The notes: generated by a model not told the origin, from the sequence alone. Positions 7,844 to 17,457 are shown, numbered from the stretch's first letter. The stretch: 64,000 nucleotides of DNA from Streptococcus pseudopneumoniae (GCF_001074825.1 NZ_JUPG01000181.1:62001-126000), one strand, 5' to 3'. A program made the numbers and translations.

Positions 7844-9064
7844 TTACTTTCTATGTTTTTTTCTTAATGTTTTACGGAAATCAAGAGCAAGTCTTAACAG
7901 AGGATAGAGAGGATGAGTGGGCATTGTAAATTCACCCAAATATTCTTCAATCGTTGGATTAAATTTTTCCTTAAAATGATAAAGTCCACCATTGAGAGAG
8001 TTTTCAACACCACCTAAATTTTGCCACACCATACCTCGCTCAAAGGCATAGCGAGCCGTTTCATACCAAGTTAAAATTGGTGCATTGTAACGTTTAAAAT
8101 CATCATCCATACCAGCATATAGATTGACAGAGGTATTACCAAATTCCAAACTCAAAGTAGCCGCTAAAGGAATGTTTGATTTTCCCATATTCATATATCC
8201 CTGCAAGAAATCTATTTCCTCTTCTAAACGTTCTTTTTCTTTTATATTTTCCTGAACTTTTGAAGGTTTGGTTGCATCATTAATTTTTTCTGCAACTACT
8301 CTATTTTTTTCTAATTGTTCTTCTAATTCTCTTAAACGCTTAGAAACATCCAAACTTGTTAGCGTGATATAGGAATCTTCTTTAAAGTTATCTAATAATT
8401 TTTTATAATAAACTTCGTTTCTTAAATGAATCTCTTTTCGCTTCTCAGTTTTTTTCATCAACTCCGAAAATGAATCTAATAGTTCCAGTCCACCATATTG
8501 AATCTCAAGCCCTTTGTTTCGTGCTGTTCGGATAGCTTGCCTCGTTGATTTAGAAAGTTTATCTTCTTCAAAATTTTCCTTATATATTTTCGCCTGAATA
8601 CGAGGCTGAATGGTGTCATCCATCTCGATTGTCTGCCCAGACCATTCCACTCCTAATTGCCCTAAAATATCAACAATAGCAAGATTTTCAGGATATTCTG
8701 TTTTATCTTGATTGACCAAATGTTGAGATAGACAAATGCTTGGATCGAAAGTCACAAAAACCGCTCTCTTACTGCGAGCATAAGACTTAATAGACTGCAG
8801 GACAAACTTTAAAAGTTCTGTATCCCTGTAATCCAATATAGGACCTCTTGGAATATAAAACATTTTATACCCCAAAGGCAGAGATTTTATGAGAATACTA
8901 GCCACAGCCAGTAAGTTCTCCCCTTCATAGACACCAAGCCTCTCATGATTCCAATCAGATTTCACTTTTTCCCAAGCACTGCTTTGTAATAGATTAACCA
9001 TGGGATGTTCTTTTACAAAACCATCATATTCTGATAGTGGTATCCCAAGCTGATAACGATACAT
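7844..9064 (-). CDS. murM: MurM, seryl/alanyl-tRNA-dependent transferase for the first branch residue
   Basis: A 406-residue FemABX enzyme that attaches L-Ser or L-Ala to the lysine of lipid II, creating branched muropeptides. It contains the typical N-terminal acyltransferase lobe, a coiled-coil arm from about 235 to 290 (rich in RELEEQLEK and ENIKEKERLEEEI) and the C-terminal substrate lobe (LTWYETARYAFERG near 340). It is the first gene of a two-gene operon with murN. murM is mosaic in penicillin-resistant pneumococci and mitis-group species donate alleles; whether this allele is of that kind cannot be judged without alignment. Confidence 0.9.
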   Translation of the reverse strand: MYRYQLGIPLSEYDGFVKEHPMVNLLQSSAWEKVKSDWNHERLGVYEGENLLAVASILIKSLPLGYKMFYIPRGPILDYRDTELLKFVLQSIKSYARSKRAVFVTFDPSICLSQHLVNQDKTEYPENLAIVDILGQLGVEWSGQTIEMDDTIQPRIQAKIYKENFEEDKLSKSTRQAIRTARNKGLEIQYGGLELLDSFSELMKKTEKRKEIHLRNEVYYKKLLDNFKEDSYITLTSLDVSKRLRELEEQLEKNRVVAEKINDATKPSKVQENIKEKERLEEEIDFLQGYMNMGKSNIPLAATLSLEFGNTSVNLYAGMDDDFKRYNAPILTWYETARYAFERGMVWQNLGGVENSLNGGLYHFKEKFNPTIEEYLGEFTMPTHPLYPLLRLALDFRKTLRKKHRK

Positions 9065-9115
9065 ATTTTTCTCTCTTTCAACTAGTATCTCTCTACTATT
9101 TTACTATTTTCGATT

Positions 9116-9140
9116 AAAAAGTCTAGCGAAAATAGACTTC
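9116..9140 (-). terminator. Hairpin with T-run upstream of murM
   Basis: On the minus strand AAGTCTA, loop TTTTCGC, TAGACTT then TTT. It lies between estA and the murM start, so it would end transcripts entering from upstream rather than those of murM itself. Confidence 0.5.
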
Positions 9141-9194
9141 CATCAATGTTTTTAAGCCACGAATAACTATAAATGGTGGTTCATTTATAAAAAG

Positions 9195-9974
9195 CTAACT
9201 CAATCTCTCTTCTAATTTGAAATCAATTGGTAGGATTGCTAAAAATCTTTCCAATTGTTTTTCCCAGTAGTACCATTCGTGAGTTCCAGCACTATGGCTA
9301 TAGGTCACATCAAAGTCCAGTTTTTTGAGATTTTTCACTGCGAGAGTATTGGCTTCGTACAAGAAATCTTGCTCGCCACACCAAGCCCAAAGCTTGGTCT
9401 GTTTATCTGATTTTTTAGCCAGACTTTCAAGAGAATAAGGACTAGCTGTCCAATCTTTAATCTCCCCAAACACACCTCTCCAATAAGCTGGTGTTCCCAA
9501 ATTTTGGCTTTCAGAAGAAAAATCTTGAAAGCTAAGGGCGCCTGAAAAACTAGCTGCGTGAGAAAAACGATTTGTTGCAAGAGCCAATTTGAAACAGCCG
9601 TAACCTCCCATAGAAAGACCAGCGATAAAGGTCTTTTCACGCTTGCTAGTCATATTAGGGAAGAAACGTTTCAAAACCTGTGGCAATTCCTCTGCTAGAG
9701 CTGTGTAGTAATCAAAACCATACTTAGTATCAGTGTACCAACCATTGCTGGTATTGGGCATGACAACGATGAGATTGGTTCCTCGAAGCAAGCGTTCTAC
9801 GTTGGTTCGCTTGAGCCAACTGTTATGATTGCCAGACATCCCGTGTAAAAGATACAAAACAGGGATATCTTTACAATCTGGTTCTTCCACTCGATTGGCA
9901 TCGGGGTAGAGGACATTCACTCCCCACTCCATATCCAAGACTTGTGAGTAATACTCGATTTTCATTACTGCCAT
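9195..9974 (-). CDS. estA: Tributyrin esterase EstA (acetyl-xylan/feruloyl-esterase-like)
   Basis: A 259-residue alpha/beta hydrolase of the esterase D/tributyrin esterase family, which hydrolyses short-chain acyl esters. The nucleophile elbow is GLSMGGYG with Ser121, the acid is Asp203 in CGEQDF and the base is His232 in GTHEW; the oxyanion-side motif [12 protein letters not shown] lies at 42-53. No signal peptide is seen, so it is probably cytoplasmic or non-classically released. The start ATG has GGAGAAAATC upstream. It lies between RNase J2 and murM and is separated from RNase J2 by a hairpin. In pneumococcus the enzyme has been linked to deacetylating host-derived or surface sugars; the substrate here is unproven. 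Confidence 0.88.
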   Translation of the reverse strand: MAVMKIEYYSQVLDMEWGVNVLYPDANRVEEPDCKDIPVLYLLHGMSGNHNSWLKRTNVERLLRGTNLIVVMPNTSNGWYTDTKYGFDYYTALAEELPQVLKRFFPNMTSKREKTFIAGLSMGGYGCFKLALATNRFSHAASFSGALSFQDFSSESQNLGTPAYWRGVFGEIKDWTASPYSLESLAKKSDKQTKLWAWCGEQDFLYEANTLAVKNLKKLDFDVTYSHSAGTHEWYYWEKQLERFLAILPIDFKLEERLS

Positions 9975-10003
9975 GATTTTCTCCTTCTATTTTCCGATAA
10001 GAA

Positions 10004-10025
10004 AAAGCCGAAACTCGACTTTCCC
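10004..10025 (-). terminator. Short hairpin between estA start and RNase J2
   Basis: On the plus strand AAAGCCGA, loop AAC, TCGACTTT, giving an eight-pair stem with one G-T pair and T-runs on the minus strand. It lies in the gap between the RNase J2 gene's stop and the estA start. Confidence 0.4.
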
Positions 10026-10042
10026 TCTGTTTATTTCAATGA

Positions 10043-11704
10043 TTATTTTGCTTCCATCACCACTGGTAAAACGGCTGGACGACGTTTAGTTTGATCAAAG
10101 AGGTACTTGGTCAGAGTATCACGAACCTTCCCTTTGAGATCTGCCCAGTCAAAGTCATCTCCTTGAAGATAGTCTTCTACCGTTTGGTTAATCAATTCTG
10201 AACTTTCACGGAGAATATCGCGGCTCTTCTTGAGATAAACAAATCCACGCGTGTGAACACGAGCCTTGGCCACAATTTTCTTCTCACGACGGTTAACGGT
10301 AATTGCTACGATGAAAATACCATCCTCTGACAAGACCTTACGGTCACGAAGGACCACATTTCCAACATCACCGATGGCATTTCCATCAATCAAGACATCG
10401 CCTGCCGAAACTGCGCCAGCTGGGACAAAGTCCCCATTCTCATAAGACATGCTGGTTCCCTTTTTAGGAATGAAAATGTGTTCTGGCAACATCCCAACTG
10501 CCATAGCAGCCTTGGCATGGGCATCCAACTCACGGTATTCACCTTGAATTGGGAAGAGATACTTGGGTTGCAAGAGATTGATCATCAACTGCAAATCACG
10601 CGCATTTCCATGACCTGACACACGCAAGCTTTGGGTGATCAATTTAACAACCCCGCCAGCTTGGTAAATCATGTTTTCCACACGCGCCATGACTGCTTCT
10701 TTGGCGATAGATGGAGTCGTTACGATATAGACCAGGTCACCGTCCTTGATTTCCACATAACGGTGGCGACCAATCGACATCTTGCGAAGACCATTAATTG
10801 GCTCACCCATACGACCTGTCTCAAGGATAATTAATTCATGGTCTTCAAAACGAGACATATCTTTTGGCTTAATCAAAAGACTTTCGTTAGCTAGAGACAA
10901 TTTCTTGAGACGAATAGCAGTACGGACGATATTTTCAATATCAAACCCTGTCAAAACCACACGACGACCTGTTGCATCCGCAGCGTCAAACACCTGCTGG
11001 ATACGAGAGAGGTTGCTGGCTACTGCCGCAACGATAATACGTCCCTCCCAGTCCGCAATGGTTTGGGTGATTTCATCCCCAACTTCACTTTCGCTAGCCA
11101 CTTGAACATTACTGTCTGCATTGGCTGAATCACTGAGAAGAGCCAGAACTCCGTCACGACCGATTTCTGCCAAACGAGCAAAGTCTGTCGCATAAGATTC
11201 GCTAGCTGTCTGGTCAAATTTGAAGTCTCCTGTGTAAACGATGCTGCCCTCAGCCGTCTTCAAGACCACACCCAGACTCTCTGGGATAGAGTGGGTCGTA
11301 CGGAAGAAGGAAACCACAGTCCCTCCAAAATCAATCTCCGTATTCTCATCAATGACATGGAAATCATTGAATTTCTTAACCGCATCATTTCCTTTGACAA
11401 AGAGTTTGGCCAACTCAATGGTCAACTCAGACCCAAATACAGGTACCTTGGCTTCAGCCAAGAGATAAGGCAGTGCACCAATGGCATCCGCATGCCCGTG
11501 GGTCAAGAAGACCCCAGCGATACGGTCGCTATTTTCAAAAAGGTAGTCCATATTTGGAATAACGACATCTACCCCTAGTTGTTCATTTTCAGGGTATTTC
11601 AGACCTGCATCCAAAACGAAAATAGACCCATCGATTTCAGCGATATACATATTTTTCCCGTTTTCACGTACACCACCAAGTGTTGTTAAACTGATATTAC
11701 TCAT
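10043..11704 (-). CDS. rnjB: Ribonuclease J2, beta-CASP metallo-beta-lactamase RNase
   Basis: A 553-residue RNase J family protein acting in mRNA decay and rRNA/small RNA processing, usually as a complex with RNase J1. It has the metallo-beta-lactamase core (VLDAGLKYP, THGHADAIG near 73-81, YTGDFKFD near 158), the beta-CASP domain in the middle and the C-terminal oligomerisation domain. The second metal motif reads HGHADAI instead of the active-site HxHxDH: the final D-H pair is replaced by D-A. That degenerate motif is what distinguishes J2 from J1 in Firmicutes, so catalytic activity of this subunit is likely weak. The gene is single, with a BOX element upstream. Confidence 0.9.
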   Translation of the reverse strand: MSNISLTTLGGVRENGKNMYIAEIDGSIFVLDAGLKYPENEQLGVDVVIPNMDYLFENSDRIAGVFLTHGHADAIGALPYLLAEAKVPVFGSELTIELAKLFVKGNDAVKKFNDFHVIDENTEIDFGGTVVSFFRTTHSIPESLGVVLKTAEGSIVYTGDFKFDQTASESYATDFARLAEIGRDGVLALLSDSANADSNVQVASESEVGDEITQTIADWEGRIIVAAVASNLSRIQQVFDAADATGRRVVLTGFDIENIVRTAIRLKKLSLANESLLIKPKDMSRFEDHELIILETGRMGEPINGLRKMSIGRHRYVEIKDGDLVYIVTTPSIAKEAVMARVENMIYQAGGVVKLITQSLRVSGHGNARDLQLMINLLQPKYLFPIQGEYRELDAHAKAAMAVGMLPEHIFIPKKGTSMSYENGDFVPAGAVSAGDVLIDGNAIGDVGNVVLRDRKVLSEDGIFIVAITVNRREKKIVAKARVHTRGFVYLKKSRDILRESSELINQTVEDYLQGDDFDWADLKGKVRDTLTKYLFDQTKRRPAVLPVVMEAK

Positions 11705-11778
11705 TTTTCCTCCGAAAGCTTAATTTATCTTGATTATTGGGTTTCTTGCCCTTTTATTCTAAAAGCACTATTACTTTT

Positions 11779-11894
11779 ATACTCTTCGAAAATCAAATTC
11801 AAACCACGTCAGCTTCCATCTGCAACCTCAAAACAGTGTTTTGAGCAACCTGCAGCTAGCTTCCTAATTTGCTCTCTGATTTTCATTGAGTATT
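11779..11894 (+). repeat. BOX element (short form, boxA fragment plus boxB/boxC)
   Basis: It starts with ATACTCTTCGAAAATC, includes CCTCAAAACAGTGTTTTGAG and ends with TTTTCATTGAGTATTA, the termini of streptococcal BOX elements. Much of boxA after CCACGTCAG is missing. It lies between recJ and RNase J2. Confidence 0.85.
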
Positions 11895-11961
11895 AGCCGA
11901 ATCTTTTCCTACCATTATACCATTTTTTTGATGATTTTCAAAATGAAGATTTGTTTTCAAA

Positions 11962-11985
11962 AAAGAGCTGGTTGCCCAACTCTTT
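11962..11985 (-). terminator. Terminator of recJ
   Basis: On the minus strand AAAGAGTTGG, loop GCAA, CCAGCTCTTT then TTTTG, nine bases past the recJ stop. Confidence 0.85.
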
Positions 11986-11993
11986 CCTAACTT

Positions 11994-14228
11994 CTACTCT
12001 TTTTCCATTAAAAAGTCATAAATTTCTTGCACGGTACCTAGTGCCATCATTTCTTGGTCTTTAACGGTTTGTTTGAGATTTTGGTAAATCTGACTTTCTC
12101 CTATCTCTCGCTTTGGTGCCTCTTTATTGACTGTCATCACACCATCTGTGATCGTCACAAAACCTAGTTCTTCAAATACTTGAATCATCTTGACCAGCAA
12201 GATTTGTTGGATATTAAGATAAGCTGCCAAATCTTTCAGCTTATAACGAATATCAAACTCTGGAAACTGATAAATGGTCTTGTACAATTTGGCAAACTGT
12301 TCTCTAGTCCCATAACCTGTCAGATAATAGGCCTTGTCAATATCATTTTTGAAATAGACAGCAGAGAAATTCTGTTCCTGAAAAATAGTTTTCAGCAGGG
12401 TAATATCCTCAGGAATGGTTTTCACGACAACAGCTTCACTAGTCGCTAAATCTGGCACTTCTCCAGCAAAATCCAAGACTGGAACTCCCTCTGGCAAGGT
12501 GGTATTCTTCCCACGAATATTAAAGAGTTGAACACCCTCCACACGCGCATCCACCATCATCAACTGAAGGGCAGTTTGGCCATTCCATTGGTTGACAGAC
12601 AATTTAACTGCTAACTCTAGATTCTTGGTTTGAGCAAACTCCGTTGCCCATCTGCCTTGTCCAAATGCCACCACTTCAAAACTGGCTTCACCCTTAGAGA
12701 TTTTCAGCTTGAGATGGGCATTGCCTGCTCCCATAGTACGAGCACTTTCAACCTGAAAATCCTTGATATAAAAGACAGGTTTCTGATTGTCCATTCCAAA
12801 GGGAGCTAAACGTTCAAAGTTCTTGACTGTTTCAAGACTCAAAGTCTCCAAATACAGCTCTTCATCTAGGTTTAACTTATTCTTGCCAGCAGCATCTGCA
12901 CCTTTTTCACGGACATAATCTTCCAAGACCTGAGATAAATCTGAAAGTTTCTCAACTTCCAGCGTCATTCCTGCTGCACCAGCATGGCCACCGAATGCAA
13001 TGAAGAGGTCACGATAAGGATCCAAGGCTTCAAAAATATCGACCGCTTCAACACTACGAGCGCTACCCTTGGCACGACCGTCCTCTATATTAAGAACGAT
13101 GACTGTCTGCCCTAGTTCTTCCAACAAACGACCAGCCACGATACCCAGAACCCCAGGATTCCAACCTTCCTTAGCCAAAACCTGGACCTTCTTCTCAGGA
13201 TCCACCATGGTCTTAGCTTCTTCATAGATTGACTGAACGATTTCCTTGCGCTCTTCATTTTTCTGGTGAATCATAAGGGCAATCTCATGCGCTTCCTCAT
13301 CATCAAAGCCAGTCAGTAAATCAATGGCTGGATTGGGATCGTCCAAGCGGCCTAAGGCATTTAAACGAGGAGCAATCTGGAAGCCAACCGTTTCTTCTGT
13401 TACTTCATTAGCAGCAATCCCAGCCATATCCAACATTTCTTGTAGACCAATACGTTGAGTATGCCCCAACATTTCCAGACCATATTGCACCAAGATACGA
13501 TTTTCATCCGTCAAACTCACCATATCCGCAATGGTACCAATAGCAACCAAATCAAGCAGTTCCACTTGCACTTCTTCTAAAAGGGCGCAAGCCAGCTTGA
13601 AGGCCACTCCACAACCAGCCAAATATTTGAAAGGATAATCCGCATCTGGATGTTCAGGGTGAACGATGGCATAGGCATCTGGTAAGGTTTCAGGCATGGA
13701 ATGGTGGTCAGTCACAATGACATCGACTCCCATAGACTGGGCCAATTCAATAGCCTCATGACCTGCAACCCCATTGTCCACCGTCACAATCAGGGAGATT
13801 CCTTCTTGCTCGATAAAATATTTATAGACACTGGCATTAGGGCCATAGCCATCAGTAAAACGATTTGGCAAATAAACACGGCACTCAGCACCAAGCTGTT
13901 CCAAACTTTCCTTCACAATCGAAGCTGAAGTCATGCCATCCGCATCGTAGTCTCCATAGATAAGAATATTTTCCCCTTCTTCAATAGCCTGACGAATACG
14001 TTCCACTGCCTTGTCCATATCATGGAGCAGATAAGGGTCGTGCAAGTCCTCCAAGGAGGGTTCTAAAAACTTCTTCAGACTTTCTTGGTCCTGAATCCCT
14101 CTCTCAAATAATAAGCGAGCCACCTCAGGACCCAATCCAGCCTTCTTGGCTATCTTTGTAAAATCCGCATCTTCTACCTGCGGGGCAAACTGCCATTCAT
14201 AAGTAGGTGTTATCAAAAAGACATCCAC
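11994..14228 (-). CDS. recJ: RecJ, single-strand-DNA-specific 5'-3' exonuclease
   Basis: A protein of about 740 residues acting in RecF-pathway recombination, mismatch and base-excision repair. DHH phosphoesterase motifs are present: GDYDADG near 96-102, TDHH near 173, and the DHHA1 motif FGGHAGAAG near 408. An OB-fold follows, and a long streptococcal C-terminal extension runs to the end. The open frame allows an ATG at 14228; a TTG five codons downstream (M-ITPTYEW) has GTGGATG upstream and matches the usual streptococcal N terminus, so the first four residues are doubtful. The gene is divergent from the ABC transporter operon. Confidence 0.95.
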   Translation of the reverse strand: MDVFLITPTYEWQFAPQVEDADFTKIAKKAGLGPEVARLLFERGIQDQESLKKFLEPSLEDLHDPYLLHDMDKAVERIRQAIEEGENILIYGDYDADGMTSASIVKESLEQLGAECRVYLPNRFTDGYGPNASVYKYFIEQEGISLIVTVDNGVAGHEAIELAQSMGVDVIVTDHHSMPETLPDAYAIVHPEHPDADYPFKYLAGCGVAFKLACALLEEVQVELLDLVAIGTIADMVSLTDENRILVQYGLEMLGHTQRIGLQEMLDMAGIAANEVTEETVGFQIAPRLNALGRLDDPNPAIDLLTGFDDEEAHEIALMIHQKNEERKEIVQSIYEEAKTMVDPEKKVQVLAKEGWNPGVLGIVAGRLLEELGQTVIVLNIEDGRAKGSARSVEAVDIFEALDPYRDLFIAFGGHAGAAGMTLEVEKLSDLSQVLEDYVREKGADAAGKNKLNLDEELYLETLSLETVKNFERLAPFGMDNQKPVFYIKDFQVESARTMGAGNAHLKLKISKGEASFEVVAFGQGRWATEFAQTKNLELAVKLSVNQWNGQTALQLMMVDARVEGVQLFNIRGKNTTLPEGVPVLDFAGEVPDLATSEAVVVKTIPEDITLLKTIFQEQNFSAVYFKNDIDKAYYLTGYGTREQFAKLYKTIYQFPEFDIRYKLKDLAAYLNIQQILLVKMIQVFEELGFVTITDGVMTVNKEAPKREIGESQIYQNLKQTVKDQEMMALGTVQEIYDFLMEKE

Positions 14229-14329
14229 TCTTTCTAAGAATTCTATTGCTTCATTATAACATGATTTGGGCTTTTTCTCTATCCTGATTGCTTTCTACAA
14301 AAATTTTACTAACTTTTTTCTGATATGAT

Positions 14330-14358
14330 TTGACAAGAAAAATCTTTTGGTGTAGAAT
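14330..14358 (+). promoter_or_regulatory. Sigma-A promoter of the amino-acid ABC operon
   Basis: TTGACA at 14330-14335, 17 bases, then TAGAAT at 14353-14358. It lies 34 bases before the first start codon. Confidence 0.85.
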
Positions 14359-14392
14359 CATGTTACAAAATCTAACACAAAGGAGATTCCTT

Positions 14393-15151
14393 ATGGCTTT
14401 AGTAGAATTTGAACACGTCGAAAAATATTACGGAGATTACCATGCACTCCGTGACATCAATCTCCGTTTTGAAAAAGGGCAAGTCGTTGTCCTCCTAGGC
14501 CCTTCTGGTTCTGGGAAGTCCACTCTTATCCGCACAATCAATGGTTTGGAGGCTGTTGACAAAGGAAGCCTTCTAGTAAATGGTCGCCAAGTTGCTAGTG
14601 CCAGCCAGAAAGATTTGGTACCGCTTCGCAAGGAAGTTGGCATGGTTTTCCAGCATTTCAACCTCTATCCGCACAAAACAGTGTTAGAAAACGTAACACT
14701 TGCACCCATAAAAGTTCTAGGAATTGATAAAAAAGAAGCTGAAAAGACAGCCCAAAAATATCTGGAATTTGTAAATATGTGGGACAAGAAAGATTCTTAT
14801 CCAGCCATGCTGTCTGGTGGACAAAAACAACGGATTGCCATTGCACGTGGCCTCGCTATGCATCCTGAACTCCTCCTCTTTGATGAGCCAACATCTGCCC
14901 TCGACCCTGAAACCATCGGCGATGTTCTAGCAGTTATGCAAAAATTGGCCCACGATGGTATGAATATGATTATCGTGACCCATGAAATGGGCTTTGCCCG
15001 TGAAGTTGCTGACCGCATCATCTTTATGGCTGATGGAGAGGTTTTGGTGGATACGACAGATGTTGATGACTTTTTCGACAATCCAAGCGAACCTCGTGCC
15101 CGACAATTCCTCAGCAAAATCATCAACCATGAAAGTGATAAAGTCAAATAA
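14393..15151 (+). CDS. Polar amino-acid ABC transporter, ATP-binding protein
   Basis: A 252-residue ABC ATPase. The start at 14393 has AAAGGAG seven bases upstream; the longer frame upstream overlaps the promoter and is not used. Motifs: Walker A GPSGSGKST near 34-42, Q-loop FQHF, signature LSGGQKQR near 140, Walker B LLLFDEP, D-loop SALD and switch TTHEMGF-like VTHEMGFA near 197. It powers uptake with the two permeases downstream. It is the first gene of a four-gene operon with gaps of 9-12 bases. Family resemblance is to GlnQ/ArtP-type proteins; the amino acid is unknown. Confidence 0.92.
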   Translation: MALVEFEHVEKYYGDYHALRDINLRFEKGQVVVLLGPSGSGKSTLIRTINGLEAVDKGSLLVNGRQVASASQKDLVPLRKEVGMVFQHFNLYPHKTVLENVTLAPIKVLGIDKKEAEKTAQKYLEFVNMWDKKDSYPAMLSGGQKQRIAIARGLAMHPELLLFDEPTSALDPETIGDVLAVMQKLAHDGMNMIIVTHEMGFAREVADRIIFMADGEVLVDTTDVDDFFDNPSEPRARQFLSKIINHESDKVK

Positions 15152-15161
15152 GGAGACGCCT

Positions 15162-15956
15162 ATGAAAAAGAAATTCTTTTTATCCGCATTATTGATTAGC
15201 CTTTTGGGCCCTGCTACTGCAAAACCAGTTCAGGCCGACACCAGCGTCGCAGATATTCAAAAGAGAGGCGAGCTAGTTGTCGGTGTCAAACAAGACGTTC
15301 CCAACTTCGGCTACAAGGATCCCAAGACAGGGACCTATTCTGGTATCGAAACCGACTTGGCCAAGATGGTAGCTGATGAACTCAAGGTCAAGGTTCGTTA
15401 TGTGCCAGTTACAGCACAAACTCGCGGACCCCTTCTAGACAATGAACAGGTCGATATGGATATCGCGACCTTTACCATCACAGACGAACGCAAAAAACTC
15501 TATAACTTCACCAGCCCTTACTACACGGATGCCTCTGGATTTTTGGTCAATAAGTCTGCCAAAATCAAAAGCATTGAGGACCTAAGCGGAAAAACCATCG
15601 GTGTTGCCCAAGGTTCCATCACCCAACGCCTGATTACTGAATTGGGTAAAAAGAAAGGTTTGACCTTTAAATTCGTCGAACTTGGTTCCTACCCAGAATT
15701 GATTACTTCCCTTCATGCTCATCGAATTGATGCCTTTTCCGTTGACCGTTCTATCCTATCTGGCTACATCAGTAAACGGACAGAACTGCTAAATGATAGT
15801 TTCAAGCCATCTGACTACGGTATCGTTACCAAGAAATCAAATACAGAACTCAACGATTATCTTGATAACTTGGTTACTAAATGGAGTAAGGATGGCAGTT
15901 TGCAAAAACTTTATGACCGTTACAAGCTCAAACCATCTAGCCATACTGCAGATTAA
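15162..15956 (+). CDS. Amino-acid ABC transporter substrate-binding protein
   Basis: A 264-residue SBP_bac_3 protein. The start at 15162 has AAGGAG upstream and gives the signal sequence MKKKFFLSALLISLLG followed by PATAKPVQA. There is no lipobox cysteine; the likely cut is signal peptidase I after VQA. Binding-fold marks include GVKQDVPNFGY, DLAKMVADEL, IDMDIATFTIT-like DMDIATFTIT, and the C-terminal DGSLQKLYDRYKL. A secreted, non-lipidated binding protein is unusual in a Gram-positive bacterium, so it may be held by the transporter or by the wall. It lies between the ATPase and permease genes. Confidence 0.9.
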   Translation: MKKKFFLSALLISLLGPATAKPVQADTSVADIQKRGELVVGVKQDVPNFGYKDPKTGTYSGIETDLAKMVADELKVKVRYVPVTAQTRGPLLDNEQVDMDIATFTITDERKKLYNFTSPYYTDASGFLVNKSAKIKSIEDLSGKTIGVAQGSITQRLITELGKKKGLTFKFVELGSYPELITSLHAHRIDAFSVDRSILSGYISKRTELLNDSFKPSDYGIVTKKSNTELNDYLDNLVTKWSKDGSLQKLYDRYKLKPSSHTAD

Positions 15957-15968
15957 GGAGGATATCCC

Positions 15969-16646
15969 ATGACAGATTTATCATCTTGGACAGCCTATTT
16001 TCAGGATTTTGGACAATTTTTCAATGGTTTCCTCTTTACTTTTGCCCTAGCGATTGGATCCTTTATCCTCGCCATGGTCTTAGGAATCTTCTTTGGTGCC
16101 ATGTCAACCAGTAAACGCCCAATTTTACGCATTTTAGCTCGCATCTTTGTCGAATTTTACCAAAACACTCCCCTCTTGGTACAGTTTGTTATCGTTTTTT
16201 ATGGCCTACCTCTTATCAGTGACCATATCATCATGATTCCGATTTATTGGACAGCTGTACTCTGCGTAGGCCTCTATCACGGTGCCTATATTGCTGAGGT
16301 GATTCGCTCAGGGATTCAGTCTATTCCTAGCGGTCAGATGGAGGCCGCCTTGTCGCAAGGTTTTACCTATATCAGTGCCATGCGCTTGATTATCTTGCCT
16401 CAGGCCTTTCGTATCATTCTCCCTCCTTTGACCAACCAAATCGTCAACCTCATCAAAAATACCTCCACAGTCGCTATCATTTCTGGAGTCGACTTGATGT
16501 TTGTGACCAAGTCTTGGTCGGCTCTTAACGGAAACTATATCCCAGCCTTTCTAGGTGCTGCCCTTCTCTACTTTTCTCTATGCTTCCCTGTTGCCCAGTT
16601 TGGTCGCAAGATGGAGCAAGCTAATAAAAAAGCCTATTCACTTTAG
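15969..16646 (+). CDS. Amino-acid ABC transporter permease 1
   Basis: A 225-residue HisM/GlnP-type permease with about five membrane helices (first at about 20-45). The EAA loop reads EAALSQGFTYISAMRLIILPQAFR near 125-148, where the ATPase docks, and the conserved VEFYQNTPLLVQ lies near 57. It forms a heterodimer channel with the next gene product. AAGGAGGATATCCC precedes the start. Confidence 0.92.
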   Translation: MTDLSSWTAYFQDFGQFFNGFLFTFALAIGSFILAMVLGIFFGAMSTSKRPILRILARIFVEFYQNTPLLVQFVIVFYGLPLISDHIIMIPIYWTAVLCVGLYHGAYIAEVIRSGIQSIPSGQMEAALSQGFTYISAMRLIILPQAFRIILPPLTNQIVNLIKNTSTVAIISGVDLMFVTKSWSALNGNYIPAFLGAALLYFSLCFPVAQFGRKMEQANKKAYSL

Positions 16647-16655
16647 GAGGTTACT

Positions 16656-17315
16656 ATGGAATCCATTTTAGAAGTTTTGACCCCAGATAACCTAATCTTT
16701 ATCTTTAAAGGATTTGGCTTGACTCTCTATATTTCTCTGATTGCCATCGTCCTCTCTACCCTTATCGGTACAGTGCTAGCCGTCATGAGAAATGGCAAAA
16801 ATCCTGTCTTGCGAATTATCTCCAGCATTTATATCGAATTTGTGCGCAACGTTCCTAACCTCCTCTGGATTTTCACTATCTTTTTAGTTTTCAAGATGAA
16901 ATCCACTCCAGCAGGTATTACAGCCTTTACTCTCTTTACATCAGCGGCCCTAGCTGAGATTATCCGAGGCGGTCTCAATGCCGTAGACAAGGGACAATAC
17001 GAAGCAGGAATGTCACAAGGATTTACTTCTGCACAAATCCTCTACCACATCATTCTCCCACAAGCCATTCGCAAAATGCTACCAGCCATCATTTCTCAGT
17101 TTGTAACCGTGATTAAGGATACCAGTCTCCTCTACTCTGTTATCGCCCTACAAGAACTCTTTGGAGCTAGCCAAATTCTCATGGGCCGCTATTTCGAACC
17201 AGAGCAAGTCTTCAGTCTTTATATCCTGATTGCCCTCATCTACTTCAGCTTTAACCTAGCCATTTCTAGCCTGTCTCATATGCTAGCAAAACGTTGGCAA
17301 CAAGCTGCAGAATAA
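16656..17315 (+). CDS. Amino-acid ABC transporter permease 2
   Basis: A 219-residue partner permease of the same family, with the motif IEFVRNVPNLLWIF near 60 and the EAA loop EAGMSQGFTSAQILYHIILPQ near 124. It starts nine bases after the first permease with AGGAGG upstream, and is the last gene of the operon before a terminator. Two different permeases plus one ATPase and one binding protein make a complete importer. Confidence 0.92.
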   Translation: MESILEVLTPDNLIFIFKGFGLTLYISLIAIVLSTLIGTVLAVMRNGKNPVLRIISSIYIEFVRNVPNLLWIFTIFLVFKMKSTPAGITAFTLFTSAALAEIIRGGLNAVDKGQYEAGMSQGFTSAQILYHIILPQAIRKMLPAIISQFVTVIKDTSLLYSVIALQELFGASQILMGRYFEPEQVFSLYILIALIYFSFNLAISSLSHMLAKRWQQAAE

Positions 17316-17323
17316 TAAATTAG

Positions 17324-17349
17324 CTCTCCAAGTACATGGAGAGTTTTTT
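17324..17349 (+). terminator. Terminator of the amino-acid ABC operon
   Basis: CTCTCC, loop AAGTACAT, GGAGAG and TTTTTT, nine bases after the last stop codon. Confidence 0.9.
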
Positions 17350-17378
17350 AATGATATTAGATATTTATAGACCTCAAT

Positions 17379-17407
17379 TTGACACCATACTTTTTCTATG
17401 ATAAAAT
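17379..17407 (+). promoter_or_regulatory. Sigma-A promoter of the ferric-reductase-like gene
   Basis: TTGACA at 17379-17384, 17 bases, TAAAAT at 17402-17407 with a TGA extension. It lies 50 bases before the chosen start. Confidence 0.8.
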
Positions 17408-17457
17408 GTAACAAATTCGTTTACAACAAATCAAATCTAAATGAAATGGAATTTTCT

